DNA of 64,000 nucleotides from Bradyrhizobium sp. WSM3983 (GTDB taxonomy: Bacteria > Pseudomonadota > Alphaproteobacteria > Rhizobiales > Xanthobacteraceae): assembly GCF_000473045.1 (NCBI RefSeq), contig NZ_AXAY01000010.1:124001-188000 (forward strand), read 5' to 3'. Shown here in pieces: positions 1 through 8,419 of this stretch. Each line of letters begins with the position of its first letter. Within the stretch, counting starts at the first letter, position 1. The notes below the pieces were generated by a model. That model searched no databases, was not told the DNA's origin, and was given only the letters and a program-made list of their open reading frames with translations. Made by a program: the position numbers and the translations under genes.

Positions 1-203
1 TCGCGCAGGGGCGTGCGGGAGATGCCGAACATTTCGCAGAGCTGGCGCTCGGGAACGCGGGCGCCGTCGGGAATGTTGCCTTCCACGACATAGTCGCGCA
101 GCCGCAGCAGGATCTCGCCATGGAGCGAGGCTGCCTCGCGGTCGCCGCCATTTGTGGCGGGCGGGGCGATCGGAACCCCGATGTCGGGAATCGTGGATTT
201 CAT
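1..203 (-). CDS. GntR-family regulator, N-terminal part (cut by window edge)
   Basis: Reads leftward from an ATG at 203-201 and runs off the window start, so only about 67 residues are visible. After a disordered lead (MKSTIPDIGVP) comes the start of a winged-helix domain: HGEILLRLRDYVVEGNIPDG then ARVPERQLCEMFGISRTPLR, the typical GntR/FadR recognition pattern (entry helix, 'IPDG', 'ERxLCExFGISRTPLR'). It diverges from the aminotransferase/MFS genes at 337 onward, the usual place for a local regulator, so it probably controls that block in response to a metabolite. The ligand-binding domain (likely FCD) lies outside the window. Confidence 0.85.
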   Translation of the reverse strand, partial: MKSTIPDIGVPIAPPATNGGDREAASLHGEILLRLRDYVVEGNIPDGARVPERQLCEMFGISRTPLR

Positions 204-336
204 TTGCAGCACAATAGTTTGCCCATTTGGTCGCGTCGACGGCCACAATCAAATACCAAATTTCGATTGAAATGACAAAAAATGAATGCAAAATAAGCAC
301 TCAAGCCGGCCAGAATTCGCCGCCAGGGAGGTTTTC

Positions 337-1539
337 ATGCATCAGGGACGCCATTTCCTTCAGATTCCGGGCCCGAGCCCGGTCCCCGAGCGCGTCCTGC
401 GCGCCATGGACATGCCTGTCATCGACCACAGAAGCGCGGAATTTGGTGAACTCGGCCGCACCGTGCTCGAAGGCAGCCAGACAATTTTCCAGACCAAGGG
501 TCCGGTCATCATCTTCCCCTCCTCAGGGACGGGCGCCTGGGAGGCCGCGATCGTCAACACGCTGTCGCCGGGCGACAAGGTGCTGATGGTCGAGACCGGC
601 CATTTCGCCACGCTGTGGCGGCAGATGGCGGGCCGCTTCGGCATCGAGGTCGACTTCGTGCCCGGCGACTGGCGCCGCGGCGCCGATCACGCCGTGATCG
701 AAGCAAAACTCACCGATGACAAGGCGCGCGCGATCAAGGCCGTGATGGTCGTGCACAACGAGACCTCGACCGGCGCGACCAGCCGTATCGCCGAAATCCG
801 CGCCGCGATCGACCGCAGCGGCCATCCCGCGCTGCTGATGGTCGACACCATCTCGTCGCTCGGCTCGGTCGACTACCGCCACGACGAGTGGAAGGTCGAT
901 GTCAGCGTCAGCTGCTCGCAGAAGGGTTTTATGCTGCCGCCCGGCCTCGGCTTCAACGCGATCTCCGAGAAGGCGCGCGCGGCGGCGAAGACCAACAAGA
1001 TGCCGCGTTCCTATTTCGACTGGGAGGAGATGCTCAAGCCCAACGCCAACGGCTTCTTCCCCTACACGCCGGCGACCAATTTGCTCTACGGCCTGCGCGA
1101 AGCGATCGCGATGCTGCTCGAAGAAGGCCTCGACAACGTGTTCGCACGGCATCAGCGGCTCGCGGCCGCAACGCGCGCCGCCGTCAATCATTGGGGGCTC
1201 GAAGTGCTCTGCCAGGAGCCGGCCGAGTTCTCGCCGGTGCTGACCGCGGTGTTGATGCCGCCTGGCCATGACGCCGACCAGTTCCGCAAGATCGTCCTCG
1301 ACAATTACAACATGTCGCTCGGCTCGGGCCTGTCGAAGGTCGCCGGAAAGGTCTTCCGCATCGGCCATCTCGGTGAATGCAATGCGCTGACGCTGCTCGG
1401 CGCGCTCACCGGCGTGGAGATGGGCCTGTCGGTTGCCGGCGTGCCGCACCGTTCCGGCGGCGTCGACGTCGCGATGAAGCTGCTGGAGCAGCGCCCGCAG
1501 GGCAATGCATCGCCGCATCTCAAAGTGGTCGGCACTTAA
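337..1539 (+). CDS. sgaA: Serine-glyoxylate-type aminotransferase, copy 1
   Basis: Class V PLP-dependent aminotransferase of about 400 residues, the usual length for serine-glyoxylate/alanine-glyoxylate aminotransferases. The N-terminus GRHFLQIPGPSPVPERVLRA and the motif SSGTGAWEAA are typical. The PLP lysine is in SQKGFMLPPG (about K196), with the preceding aspartate in LLMVDTISSLGS. The family transfers an amino group from serine or alanine to glyoxylate. I chose ATG 337 over an in-frame ATG at 286 because AGGGAG at 325-330 precedes it and the conserved N-terminus starts there. It is followed by an MFS gene and a second paralogue at 2993 that aligns without gaps through the PLP lysine. The substrate is not established. 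Confidence 0.88.
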   Translation: MHQGRHFLQIPGPSPVPERVLRAMDMPVIDHRSAEFGELGRTVLEGSQTIFQTKGPVIIFPSSGTGAWEAAIVNTLSPGDKVLMVETGHFATLWRQMAGRFGIEVDFVPGDWRRGADHAVIEAKLTDDKARAIKAVMVVHNETSTGATSRIAEIRAAIDRSGHPALLMVDTISSLGSVDYRHDEWKVDVSVSCSQKGFMLPPGLGFNAISEKARAAAKTNKMPRSYFDWEEMLKPNANGFFPYTPATNLLYGLREAIAMLLEEGLDNVFARHQRLAAATRAAVNHWGLEVLCQEPAEFSPVLTAVLMPPGHDADQFRKIVLDNYNMSLGSGLSKVAGKVFRIGHLGECNALTLLGALTGVEMGLSVAGVPHRSGGVDVAMKLLEQRPQGNASPHLKVVGT

Positions 1540-1594
1540 TCCGCGCGGGACACGCGAGCGGCAATCATAAAAAAAGCGATCAGGAGGGGTGGAG

Positions 1595-2878
1595 ATGGGA
1601 ATTCGGTTCAAGGCCACGCATGTCGTGTTGGCGATGCTCTGCGCGATGTATTTCATCACCTATGTCGACCGGGTGAACATCGGCACTGCCGCGAGCGAGA
1701 TCCAGAAGGAGCTTGCTCTCTCGAACACCCAGCTCGGCCTCGTCTTCTCCGCCTTCGCCTATCCTTATCTGCTGTTCCAGGTGATCGGTGGCTGGGTCGG
1801 TGATCGCTTCGGGCCGCGCAAGACGCTGTTCTGGTGCGGCATGATCTGGGCGGTTGCGACCATCTCGACCGGCTTCGTCAATAGTCTCGGCGCGCTGTTC
1901 GTCGCGCGCTTCGCGCTCGGTTTCGGCGAGGGCGCCACGTTCCCGACCGCGACGCGCGCGATGCAATACTGGACACCGGCAAACCGCCGCGGCTTTGCGC
2001 AAGGCCTGACCCATTCCTTCGCCCGGCTCGGCAATGCCGTGACGCCGCCGGTGGTGGCGTTGCTGATACTCTGGCTGACCTGGCGCGGCGCGTTCGTCGT
2101 GCTCGGCTTCGTAAGCCTCATCTGGGGCGTGATCTGGGTCTGGTACTTCCGCAACGAGCCGAAAGAACACGCCTCGATCACGGAAGCCGAGCTCGCCGCG
2201 CTGCCGCCGCGCCCGACCGGCGAGCGGCCGCGCGTGCCCTGGGGCCCACTGCTCGGCCGGATGTGGCCGGTGACGCTGACCTATTTCTGCTACGGCTGGT
2301 GCCTGTGGCTCTATCTCAACTGGCTGCCGCTGTTCTTCAAGAACAACTACAATCTCGACATCAAGAACTCGGCGCTGTTCGCCTCCGGCGTCTTCTTTGC
2401 CGGCGTGATCGGCGACAGCGTCGGCGGCGTGATCTCGGACAAGATCCTCGACCGCACCGGCAATGTCCGCGTGGCGCGGCTCAGCGTCACCGTTGCGGGA
2501 TTTGCGGGGGCGCTGCTTTCGCTGTTCCCGATCCTGTTCGTCCACGACATCACGATCGTCGCGCTGTGCCTGTCGGCCGGCTTCTTCTGTGCCGAGCTCG
2601 TGATCGGCCCGATGTGGTCGATCCCGATGGACATCGCCCCGAAATACTCAGGGACCGCGTCGGGCCTCATGAACACCGGCTCGGCCTTTGCCGCCATCGT
2701 CTCCCCGCTGGTCGCGGGCTTCGTGATCGATGCGACCGGAAACTGGTACCTGCCGTTCCTGATGTCGATGGGCCTGCTGCTGCTCGGCGGCGCCTCGGCC
2801 TTCCTGATGCACCCGGAACGCCCGTTTACGGAGGCAGAGGGGCGGGCGCCGTCCGGCAAGGTGGTCGCCGCGGAGTAG
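1595..2878 (+). CDS. MFS transporter, anion:cation symporter type
   Basis: Integral inner-membrane carrier of about 427 residues with 12 expected membrane segments. The N-terminal MYFITYVDRVNIG and the loop motif GDRFGPRKTLF match the ACS branch of the major facilitator family, which takes up organic anions such as sugar acids and carboxylates. Start is ATG 1595 with AGGAGG at 1582-1587; an in-frame GTG at 1589 overlaps the ribosome site and is less likely. It sits 55 bases after one aminotransferase gene and 114 bases before its paralogue, so it probably imports a substrate handled by them. Confidence 0.88.
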   Translation: MGIRFKATHVVLAMLCAMYFITYVDRVNIGTAASEIQKELALSNTQLGLVFSAFAYPYLLFQVIGGWVGDRFGPRKTLFWCGMIWAVATISTGFVNSLGALFVARFALGFGEGATFPTATRAMQYWTPANRRGFAQGLTHSFARLGNAVTPPVVALLILWLTWRGAFVVLGFVSLIWGVIWVWYFRNEPKEHASITEAELAALPPRPTGERPRVPWGPLLGRMWPVTLTYFCYGWCLWLYLNWLPLFFKNNYNLDIKNSALFASGVFFAGVIGDSVGGVISDKILDRTGNVRVARLSVTVAGFAGALLSLFPILFVHDITIVALCLSAGFFCAELVIGPMWSIPMDIAPKYSGTASGLMNTGSAFAAIVSPLVAGFVIDATGNWYLPFLMSMGLLLLGGASAFLMHPERPFTEAEGRAPSGKVVAAE

Positions 2879-2992
2879 GGCGGCGGAGGGTCTCCGGTTA
2901 TGCATGGACGTCGCCCCTTGGAGAGGGGACAAGCCGGTCAAATGGTGCTATTCGGCGGCCATCAAAACAAGGCTAGACCGGGAAGGACGCCT

Positions 2993-4192
2993 ATGACCGT
3001 GCATACTGGAAGGCATTTTCTCCAGATTCCAGGACCGACCAACGTGCCCGACCGCGTGTTGCGGGCGATGGACATGCCGACTCTGGACCATCGCGGTCCG
3101 GAGTTCGCCGAGCTCGGTTTTGCGGTTCTCGCCTCGATGCAGCGGGTGTTCCGCACCAAGCAGCCCGTGATCATCTTCCCCTCGTCCGGCACCGGCGCCT
3201 GGGAAGCGGCGATGGTCAACGTGTTCGCCCCCGGCGACAAGATTTTGATGTGCGAGACCGGTCAGTTCGCCGTGCTGTGGCGCGGCATCGCCGAGAAGTT
3301 CAAGCTCGACGTCGACTTCATCCCGAGCGACTGGCGCCATGGTGCCGACCTCGCCGAGATCGAAAAGCGCCTTGCTGCCGACAAGCAGCACGCGATCAAG
3401 GCGGTCTGCGTCGTCCATAACGAGACCTCGACTGGCTGCGTGACGCCGCCGCTCGACGTGCGCAAGCTGCTCGACCGTGTCAAGCATCCGGCGCTGTTGA
3501 TGGTCGACACCATTTCCGGCCTCGGCTCGATGGAGTACGAGCACGACGCCTGGGGCATCGACGTTTCGGTCGCGGGCTCGCAGAAGGGACTGATGCTGCC
3601 GCCGGGCCTCGGCTTCAACGCCGTCTCGGAGAAGGCGCTCGCCGTCGCCAAAGCCAACGAGGGCATGCGCTCTTATTGGGATTGGCAGGAAGTCATCTCC
3701 TTCAACAAGCTCGGCACCTTCCCCTACACGCCCGCGACCAATCTGCTCTACGGCCTGCGTGAAGCGGTCAAGATGCTGGAGGAAGAGGGGCTGGAGAACG
3801 CCTGGTCCCGCCACAAGCGCCACAGCGCGGCGACGCGCGCAGCAGTCAAGGTCTGGGGTCTCGAGACGCAGTGCGTTGATCCCGCCGCACATTCGCCGGC
3901 GCTGACCGGCGTGCGCGTGCCCGACGGACACGACGCCGACGCCTTCCGCAAGGTCGTGCTTGAGAACTTCGACATGTCGCTCGGCACCGGCCTGAACAAG
4001 GTCAAGGGCAAGGTGTTCCGCATCGGCCATATCGGTCATTTTAACGATCTGATGCTGATGGGTACGCTCGCCGGCGTCGAGATGGGCCTGGATCTTGCTA
4101 AGATTCCGCACCGGAGCGGCGGCGTGCTGGCGGCCATGGACGTCCTGAAGGGACGCGACGTGGTGCCGATGACGAAGGCGCAAGTGGCCTGA
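2993..4192 (+). CDS. sgaA: Serine-glyoxylate-type aminotransferase, copy 2
   Basis: 399-residue class V aminotransferase closely related to the gene at 337. They share GRHFLQIPGP, RVLRAMDMP, SSGTGAWEAA, VVHNETSTG, LLMVDTIS and SQKG-LMLPPGLGFNA, with PLP lysine at about K198. Start is ATG 2993, preceded by GGAAGGA at 2981-2987; a longer in-frame start at 2900 adds an unconserved tail. This copy has G-LMLPPGLGFN after the lysine where copy 1 has G-FMLPPG, and the two differ most after NETSTG (CVTPPLDVRK versus ATSRIAEIRA). That suggests different substrate preferences rather than a very recent duplication. Confidence 0.88.
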   Translation: MTVHTGRHFLQIPGPTNVPDRVLRAMDMPTLDHRGPEFAELGFAVLASMQRVFRTKQPVIIFPSSGTGAWEAAMVNVFAPGDKILMCETGQFAVLWRGIAEKFKLDVDFIPSDWRHGADLAEIEKRLAADKQHAIKAVCVVHNETSTGCVTPPLDVRKLLDRVKHPALLMVDTISGLGSMEYEHDAWGIDVSVAGSQKGLMLPPGLGFNAVSEKALAVAKANEGMRSYWDWQEVISFNKLGTFPYTPATNLLYGLREAVKMLEEEGLENAWSRHKRHSAATRAAVKVWGLETQCVDPAAHSPALTGVRVPDGHDADAFRKVVLENFDMSLGTGLNKVKGKVFRIGHIGHFNDLMLMGTLAGVEMGLDLAKIPHRSGGVLAAMDVLKGRDVVPMTKAQVA

Positions 4193-4198
4193 ACTACT

Positions 4199-4290
4199 CT
4201 AAAGCGCGATGAGGTCATCGCGCTTTAGGTCTTCTAGTTTGAGCATGATCTTGTCGGAAAACCGCTGCACACTTTTCCGGATCATGCTCT
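4199..4290. repeat. Paired palindromic intergenic repeats
   Basis: Two inverted repeats in the gap after copy 2. The first, 4199-4228, is a 14-base perfect stem (CTAAAGCGCGATGA / TCATCGCGCTTTAG) with a two-base loop. The second, 4241-4290, has GAGCATGATC at its left and GATCATGCTC at its right, with CGGAAAA and TTTTCCG inside. Both match palindromes I know to recur between genes in Bradyrhizobium. They may act as a transcription or mRNA-stability boundary between the aminotransferase and the crotonase-like gene. Confidence 0.8.
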
Positions 4291-4308
4291 AGAGAAAGTG
4301 AGCGCGCG

Positions 4309-5106
4309 ATGAACGCACCGACGACGACCAACGAAGACCTGCTCTACTCCGTCACCGACGGCATCGCGCGGATCACCTTCAACCGCCCGCAGGCGCGCAA
4401 CGCCATGACCTTCGCCATGTATGACCGGATGGCGGAGATCTGCCTGGAGATCAACGCCGATCGTTCGATCAAGGCGCTGATCCTCACCGGTGCCGGCGAC
4501 AAGGCGTTCGCCTCCGGCACCGACATCTCGCAGTTCCGCGCGTTCAAAACTGCACAGGATGCGCTCGATTACGAGGCTCGCATCGACCGCGTGCTCGGCA
4601 CGCTTGAGCAGTGCCGGGTGCCCGTGATCGCGGCCATTGCAGGCGCCTGCACTGGCGGCGGCGCCGGCATCGCCGCCTGCTGCGATCTCCGCATTGGCAC
4701 CGAGACGACGCGCATGGGTTTCCCGATCGCGCGCACGCTCGGCAACTGCCTGTCGATGTCGAACATCAGCCGCGTCGTTTCGCTCGTGGGTCCCGCCCGC
4801 ACCAAGGATCTGATCTTCAGGGCGCGGCTGGTCGAGGCGCACGAAGCGCTGTCGCTCGGGCTGCTCACCGAAATCGTGCCTGATGTCGAGACGCTGCAAC
4901 GCCGCGCCGACGAAACTGCCAAACTCGTCGCGAGCCATGCGCCGCTGACGCTCGAAACGACGAAGGAAGCGGTGCGCCGCATCCGCCCCACGCTGTCGCG
5001 CGAACAGGGCGAGGACCTGATCCTCAAGGCCTATATGAGCGAAGATTTCCGCGAGGGCATGGACGCCTTCCTCAACAAGCGCACGCCGAACTGGAAGGGC
5101 AAGTAG
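4309..5106 (+). CDS. Enoyl-CoA hydratase/isomerase-fold protein lacking catalytic glutamates
   Basis: 265-residue crotonase-fold protein. The fold is clear: RITFNRPQARNAM, oxyanion-hole segment FASGTDISQF (about 67-76), VPVIAAIAGACTGGG (about 104-118) and C-terminal REGMDAFLNKR. In true enoyl-CoA hydratases two glutamates activate water: one just after GGG (GGGCELA) and one in QPEI. Here the matching positions read GGGAGIA (G120) and GFPIA (I140), so hydration is unlikely by the usual mechanism. Other crotonase activities (isomerase, hydrolase, decarboxylase or lyase) remain possible. It lies between an aminotransferase and the TTT transporter genes, separated from the former by a palindromic repeat. 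Confidence 0.85.
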   Translation: MNAPTTTNEDLLYSVTDGIARITFNRPQARNAMTFAMYDRMAEICLEINADRSIKALILTGAGDKAFASGTDISQFRAFKTAQDALDYEARIDRVLGTLEQCRVPVIAAIAGACTGGGAGIAACCDLRIGTETTRMGFPIARTLGNCLSMSNISRVVSLVGPARTKDLIFRARLVEAHEALSLGLLTEIVPDVETLQRRADETAKLVASHAPLTLETTKEAVRRIRPTLSREQGEDLILKAYMSEDFREGMDAFLNKRTPNWKGK

Positions 5107-5216
5107 CGCGCGCGTCGTCAGCCGAAAGTCATATGCGGCGGAATGTCCGCCTGCTTGAACTCGCGATCTTTAGTCCGCACAATACAAAGCCAATAAGAAA
5201 CCAGGGGACGAAACTC

Positions 5217-6203
5217 GTGCGAATTCCAGTGAAAGCCGTCGGAGCTGCGACGGCCTTGTTGTTGAGCGCGCCGGCCTTTGCCGGCTGGGAGCCCACCAAG
5301 CCGGTCGAGATCGTGGTGGCAGCCGGTGCGGGCGGCGCCTCCGACCAGATGGCGCGGATGATGCAGGCCGCGATCCAGAAGAACAATCTGATGAAGCAGC
5401 CGATGGTGGTCTCGCTCAAGGGCGGCGCGTCGGGTGCGGAAGCGCTGATGTACATGAAGTCCAGCGAGGGCGATCCGAACAAGGTGCTGATCGCCTATTC
5501 GTTGATCTACATGCTGCCGCTCTCCGCCAAGATCCCGTTCAACTGGCGCGAGCTGACCCCGGTCTCGGTGATCGCGCTCGACCAGTTCGTGCTGTGGGAC
5601 AACAGCGCCGGCCCAAAGACGGTGAAGGAGTTCGTCGACGCCGCGAAGGCGGCAACCGCGCCGTTCAAGATGGGCGGCACCGGCTCCAAGCGCGAGGATC
5701 ACGTGCTGACCGTCTTCCTCGAGCAGAAGACCGGCGCGAAATTCTCCTATCTGCCCTACAAGTCCGGCGGCGAGGCCGCGACGCAGCTGGTCGGCAACCA
5801 CACCGAATCCAACGTCAACAACCCTAGCGAAAATCTCGAAGTCTGGCGCGCCGGTCAGGTGCGTCCGCTCTGCGTGTTCGACAAGGAGCGCATTGCCTAC
5901 ACCGGCAAGGTGACGGACACGCAGTCCTGGGCCGACATCCCGACTTGCAAGGAGGAGGGCGTCGACGTCCAGTATCTGATGCTGCGCGCGATGTTCCTGC
6001 CCGGCAAGGTCACGCCGGAGCAGCAGGCGTTCTATGTCGAGCTGTTCCACAAGGTGACGCAGACCGCTGAATACAAGGACTACATGGAAAAGCAGGCGTT
6101 GAAGCCGATCTTCCTCACCGGCAAGGACATGGTGCAGTTCCTCGAGGAGGACGACGCCACCAACAAGTCGCTGATGACGGAAGCCGGGTTCGTCGCGAAG
6201 TGA
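5217..6203 (+). CDS. tctC: Tripartite tricarboxylate transporter, substrate-binding protein
   Basis: Periplasmic binding protein of the TctC/Bug family, 328 residues. It begins with a clear Sec signal peptide, VRIPVKAVGAATALLLSA then PAFA cut before GWEPTKPVEI. WEPTKPVEIVVAAGAGGASD is the standard mature N-terminus, with the Bug-family ligand loop. I chose GTG 5217 because it places the signal peptide at the N-terminus and has GGGGACG just upstream; the in-frame ATG at 5133 would bury it. It is the first gene of a tctC-tctB-tctA set and delivers an organic anion (usually a carboxylate) to TctAB. Confidence 0.9.
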   Translation: MRIPVKAVGAATALLLSAPAFAGWEPTKPVEIVVAAGAGGASDQMARMMQAAIQKNNLMKQPMVVSLKGGASGAEALMYMKSSEGDPNKVLIAYSLIYMLPLSAKIPFNWRELTPVSVIALDQFVLWDNSAGPKTVKEFVDAAKAATAPFKMGGTGSKREDHVLTVFLEQKTGAKFSYLPYKSGGEAATQLVGNHTESNVNNPSENLEVWRAGQVRPLCVFDKERIAYTGKVTDTQSWADIPTCKEEGVDVQYLMLRAMFLPGKVTPEQQAFYVELFHKVTQTAEYKDYMEKQALKPIFLTGKDMVQFLEEDDATNKSLMTEAGFVAK

Positions 6204-6280
6204 CTGCTCTTTTTTCTCTCCTCCCTCGCCCGTTTTGCGGCGGAGAGGGAGAATTGACTGCACTCCGTCCCTGACAGAGC

Positions 6281-6823
6281 ATGTCCCAAACCGATCTTGA
6301 AATCGTCGTCGACGATCCGACCGCGCCTGAGGAAAACTCTCCCTCTGTCACCATCTCCGGCACGGTCGAAATCATCGTCTGCCTGCTGCTGCTCGTGCTG
6401 GCGGCGATCCTCGGCTATGACAATTGGCGCACCGGCGCCTCCTGGGATTCGACCGGGCCTGAGCCCGGCTATTTTCCGTTCTATCTCTCCGTCATCCTCG
6501 CCGGCGGCAGCCTTTACGGACTGATCGTGGCGCTGGTCGCGCGTCGCGGGGCCGCCGAGACCTTCGTCACGCGCGCGCAGGCGCGCCGCGTGACGAAGGT
6601 GTTCGTGCCAACGCTGCTGTTCTGCCTGGTGACGCAGTTCCTTGGCCTCTACGTCGCAAGCTTCCTGCTGATTGCGGGTTTCATGCGCCTCGTCGGCAAG
6701 ATCGCGCTGTGGAAGTCGCTGCTCACCGCCTTCCTGTTCACGGCGATCATGTTCGTCACCTTCGACATCGCCTTCGACGTCATCATGCCGAAGGGACCGC
6801 TCGAAGCGGCCTTCGGCTACTAG
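6281..6823 (+). CDS. tctB: Tripartite tricarboxylate transporter, small membrane subunit
   Basis: 180-residue TctB-type protein with about four membrane segments: VEIIVCLLLLVLAAILGYD, a central pair, and the C-terminal LLTAFLFTAIMFVTFDIAF. The segment GPEPGYFPFYL is the usual TctB signature after the first helix. With TctA it forms the proton- or sodium-driven membrane part that receives substrate from TctC. It starts 77 bases after tctC and ends 11 bases before tctA, so the three are almost certainly co-transcribed. Confidence 0.88.
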   Translation: MSQTDLEIVVDDPTAPEENSPSVTISGTVEIIVCLLLLVLAAILGYDNWRTGASWDSTGPEPGYFPFYLSVILAGGSLYGLIVALVARRGAAETFVTRAQARRVTKVFVPTLLFCLVTQFLGLYVASFLLIAGFMRLVGKIALWKSLLTAFLFTAIMFVTFDIAFDVIMPKGPLEAAFGY

Positions 6824-6834
6824 GCGGACCCGCG

Positions 6835-8352
6835 ATGGAAGCTTTCGGTCTCCTGCTTCACGGCTTCGCCGTCCTGCTGACGTGGAAGACGCTCGCGTTG
6901 ATGATGATCGGGCTGGTGCTCGGCATCTTTGTCGGCGTGCTGCCCGGGCTCGGCGGCCCCAACGGCGTCGCGATCCTGTTGCCGCTCACCTTCACGATGG
7001 ATCCCACCTCGGCGATCGTGATGCTGTCCTGCATCTACTGGGGCGCTCTGTTCGGCGGCGCCATCACCTCGATCCTGTTCAACATCCCGGGCGAAGCCTG
7101 GTCGGTCGCCACCACTTTCGACGGCTATCCGATGGCGCAGCAGGGCAGGGCGGCGGAAGCACTGACCGCGGCGTTCACGTCCTCCTTCATCGGCTCGCTG
7201 GTCGCGGTGCTGCTGATCACCTTCCTCGCGCCGATGATCTCGTCCTTTGCGCTGAAGTTCGGCCCGCCCGAGTTCTTCGCGGTGTATCTGCTGACCTTCT
7301 GCTCCTTCGTCGGCCTCGGGCGCGAGGCCAAGCACAAGACCGTTATCTCGATGTCGCTCGGGCTTCTGCTCGCCGGCGTCGGCATGGACACGGTGTCGGG
7401 TCAGTTGCGCATGACCTTCGGCTCGTCCGAGCTTTTGCGCGGCATCAATTTCCTCGTCGCCGTCATCGGCCTGTTCGGCATCAGCGAGATCCTGCTGACC
7501 ATGGAGGAGCGGCTGGCGCTGCGCGGTCATGCCGCGAGCATCTCGCTGCGTGTGGTGCTGAGCGTGTGGAAGGACTTGCCGAAATACTGGGTGACGTTGC
7601 TGCGCTCCTCCTTCATCGGCTGCTGGCTCGGCATCACGCCGGGCGGCGCGATCGCGGCGTCCTTCATGGGCTACAATCTCGCCAAGCGCTTCGCCAAGGA
7701 TCCCGAGAGCTTTGGCAAGGGCCGCATCGAGGGCGTGTTCGCGCCGGAGACCGCGGCGCATGCCTCCGGCACCTCCGCGCTGCTGCCGATGCTGGCGCTA
7801 GGCATTCCCGGCTCTGGCACGGCTGCGATCCTGCTCGGTGGCTTGATGGTGTGGGGGCTCAATCCCGGACCGCTGCTGTTCGTCGAGCACAAGGATTTCG
7901 TCTGGGGCCTGATCGCCTCGATGTATCTCGGCAATGTCGTCGGCCTCGTGCTGGTGCTGACCACGGTGCCGATCTTCGCTTCGATCCTGCGTGTGCCGTT
8001 CGCGGCGGTGGCGCCGATGATCGTGGTATCCTGCGCGATCGGCGCCTATGCGATCCAGAACGCCATGTTCGACATCTGGCTGATGCTCGGCTTCGGTGTC
8101 GTCGGTTACGTCTTCAAGAAGATCGGCATTGCGCTGGCGCCGTTCACGCTGGCGCTTGTGCTCGGCAACCGTGCCGAGGACGCCTTCCGGCTGTCGATGA
8201 TCGGCTCCGGCGGCGACCTCAAAGTGTTCTGGTCGAACGGTCTGGTCGGCTCGATCACGACGCTGGCGATCGTGCTGCTGTTCTGGCCGGCGATCGATGC
8301 TTTGCTGGGTCGCGTCCGATGGACGCAGCGGACAAGGGCGACGTCGTGCTAG
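6835..8352 (+). CDS. tctA: Tripartite tricarboxylate transporter, large membrane subunit
   Basis: 505-residue TctA permease with 11-12 membrane segments. The start MEAFGLLLHGFAVLLTW, the motif LPGLGGPNGVAILLPLTF (about 36-53) and the second half motif ITPGGAIAASFMGY are characteristic, as is the later TSALLPMLALGIPGSGTAA. ATG 6835 is chosen because the conserved N-terminus begins here; an upstream in-frame ATG at 6709 lies inside tctB. It is the last intact gene of the block: the next 1.1 kb is decayed genes. Confidence 0.9.
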   Translation: MEAFGLLLHGFAVLLTWKTLALMMIGLVLGIFVGVLPGLGGPNGVAILLPLTFTMDPTSAIVMLSCIYWGALFGGAITSILFNIPGEAWSVATTFDGYPMAQQGRAAEALTAAFTSSFIGSLVAVLLITFLAPMISSFALKFGPPEFFAVYLLTFCSFVGLGREAKHKTVISMSLGLLLAGVGMDTVSGQLRMTFGSSELLRGINFLVAVIGLFGISEILLTMEERLALRGHAASISLRVVLSVWKDLPKYWVTLLRSSFIGCWLGITPGGAIAASFMGYNLAKRFAKDPESFGKGRIEGVFAPETAAHASGTSALLPMLALGIPGSGTAAILLGGLMVWGLNPGPLLFVEHKDFVWGLIASMYLGNVVGLVLVLTTVPIFASILRVPFAAVAPMIVVSCAIGAYAIQNAMFDIWLMLGFGVVGYVFKKIGIALAPFTLALVLGNRAEDAFRLSMIGSGGDLKVFWSNGLVGSITTLAIVLLFWPAIDALLGRVRWTQRTRATSC

Positions 8353-8419
8353 GCCTGTCGGGCAATATTAGTTGATATCAACGACATAGCGAATCGGTGG
8401 TGTTTCGGTCGGGACGCCA

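Noticed and set aside
523..1659. Long leftward open frame opposite the first aminotransferase
   Set aside because: Arg/His/Asp-rich composition typical of the antisense of GC-rich genes; no motif, ribosome site or conserved start. Same reasoning for the long antisense frames at 1580-2545, 2948-4183, 5118-6263, 10993-12399, 16893-17900, 30641-31705, 48416-49666 and 59790-61334.
4199..4290. CRISPR-like or transposon-end interpretation of the palindromes
   Set aside because: Only one unit of each palindrome, no regular spacers, no transposase; they match dispersed intergenic repeats.
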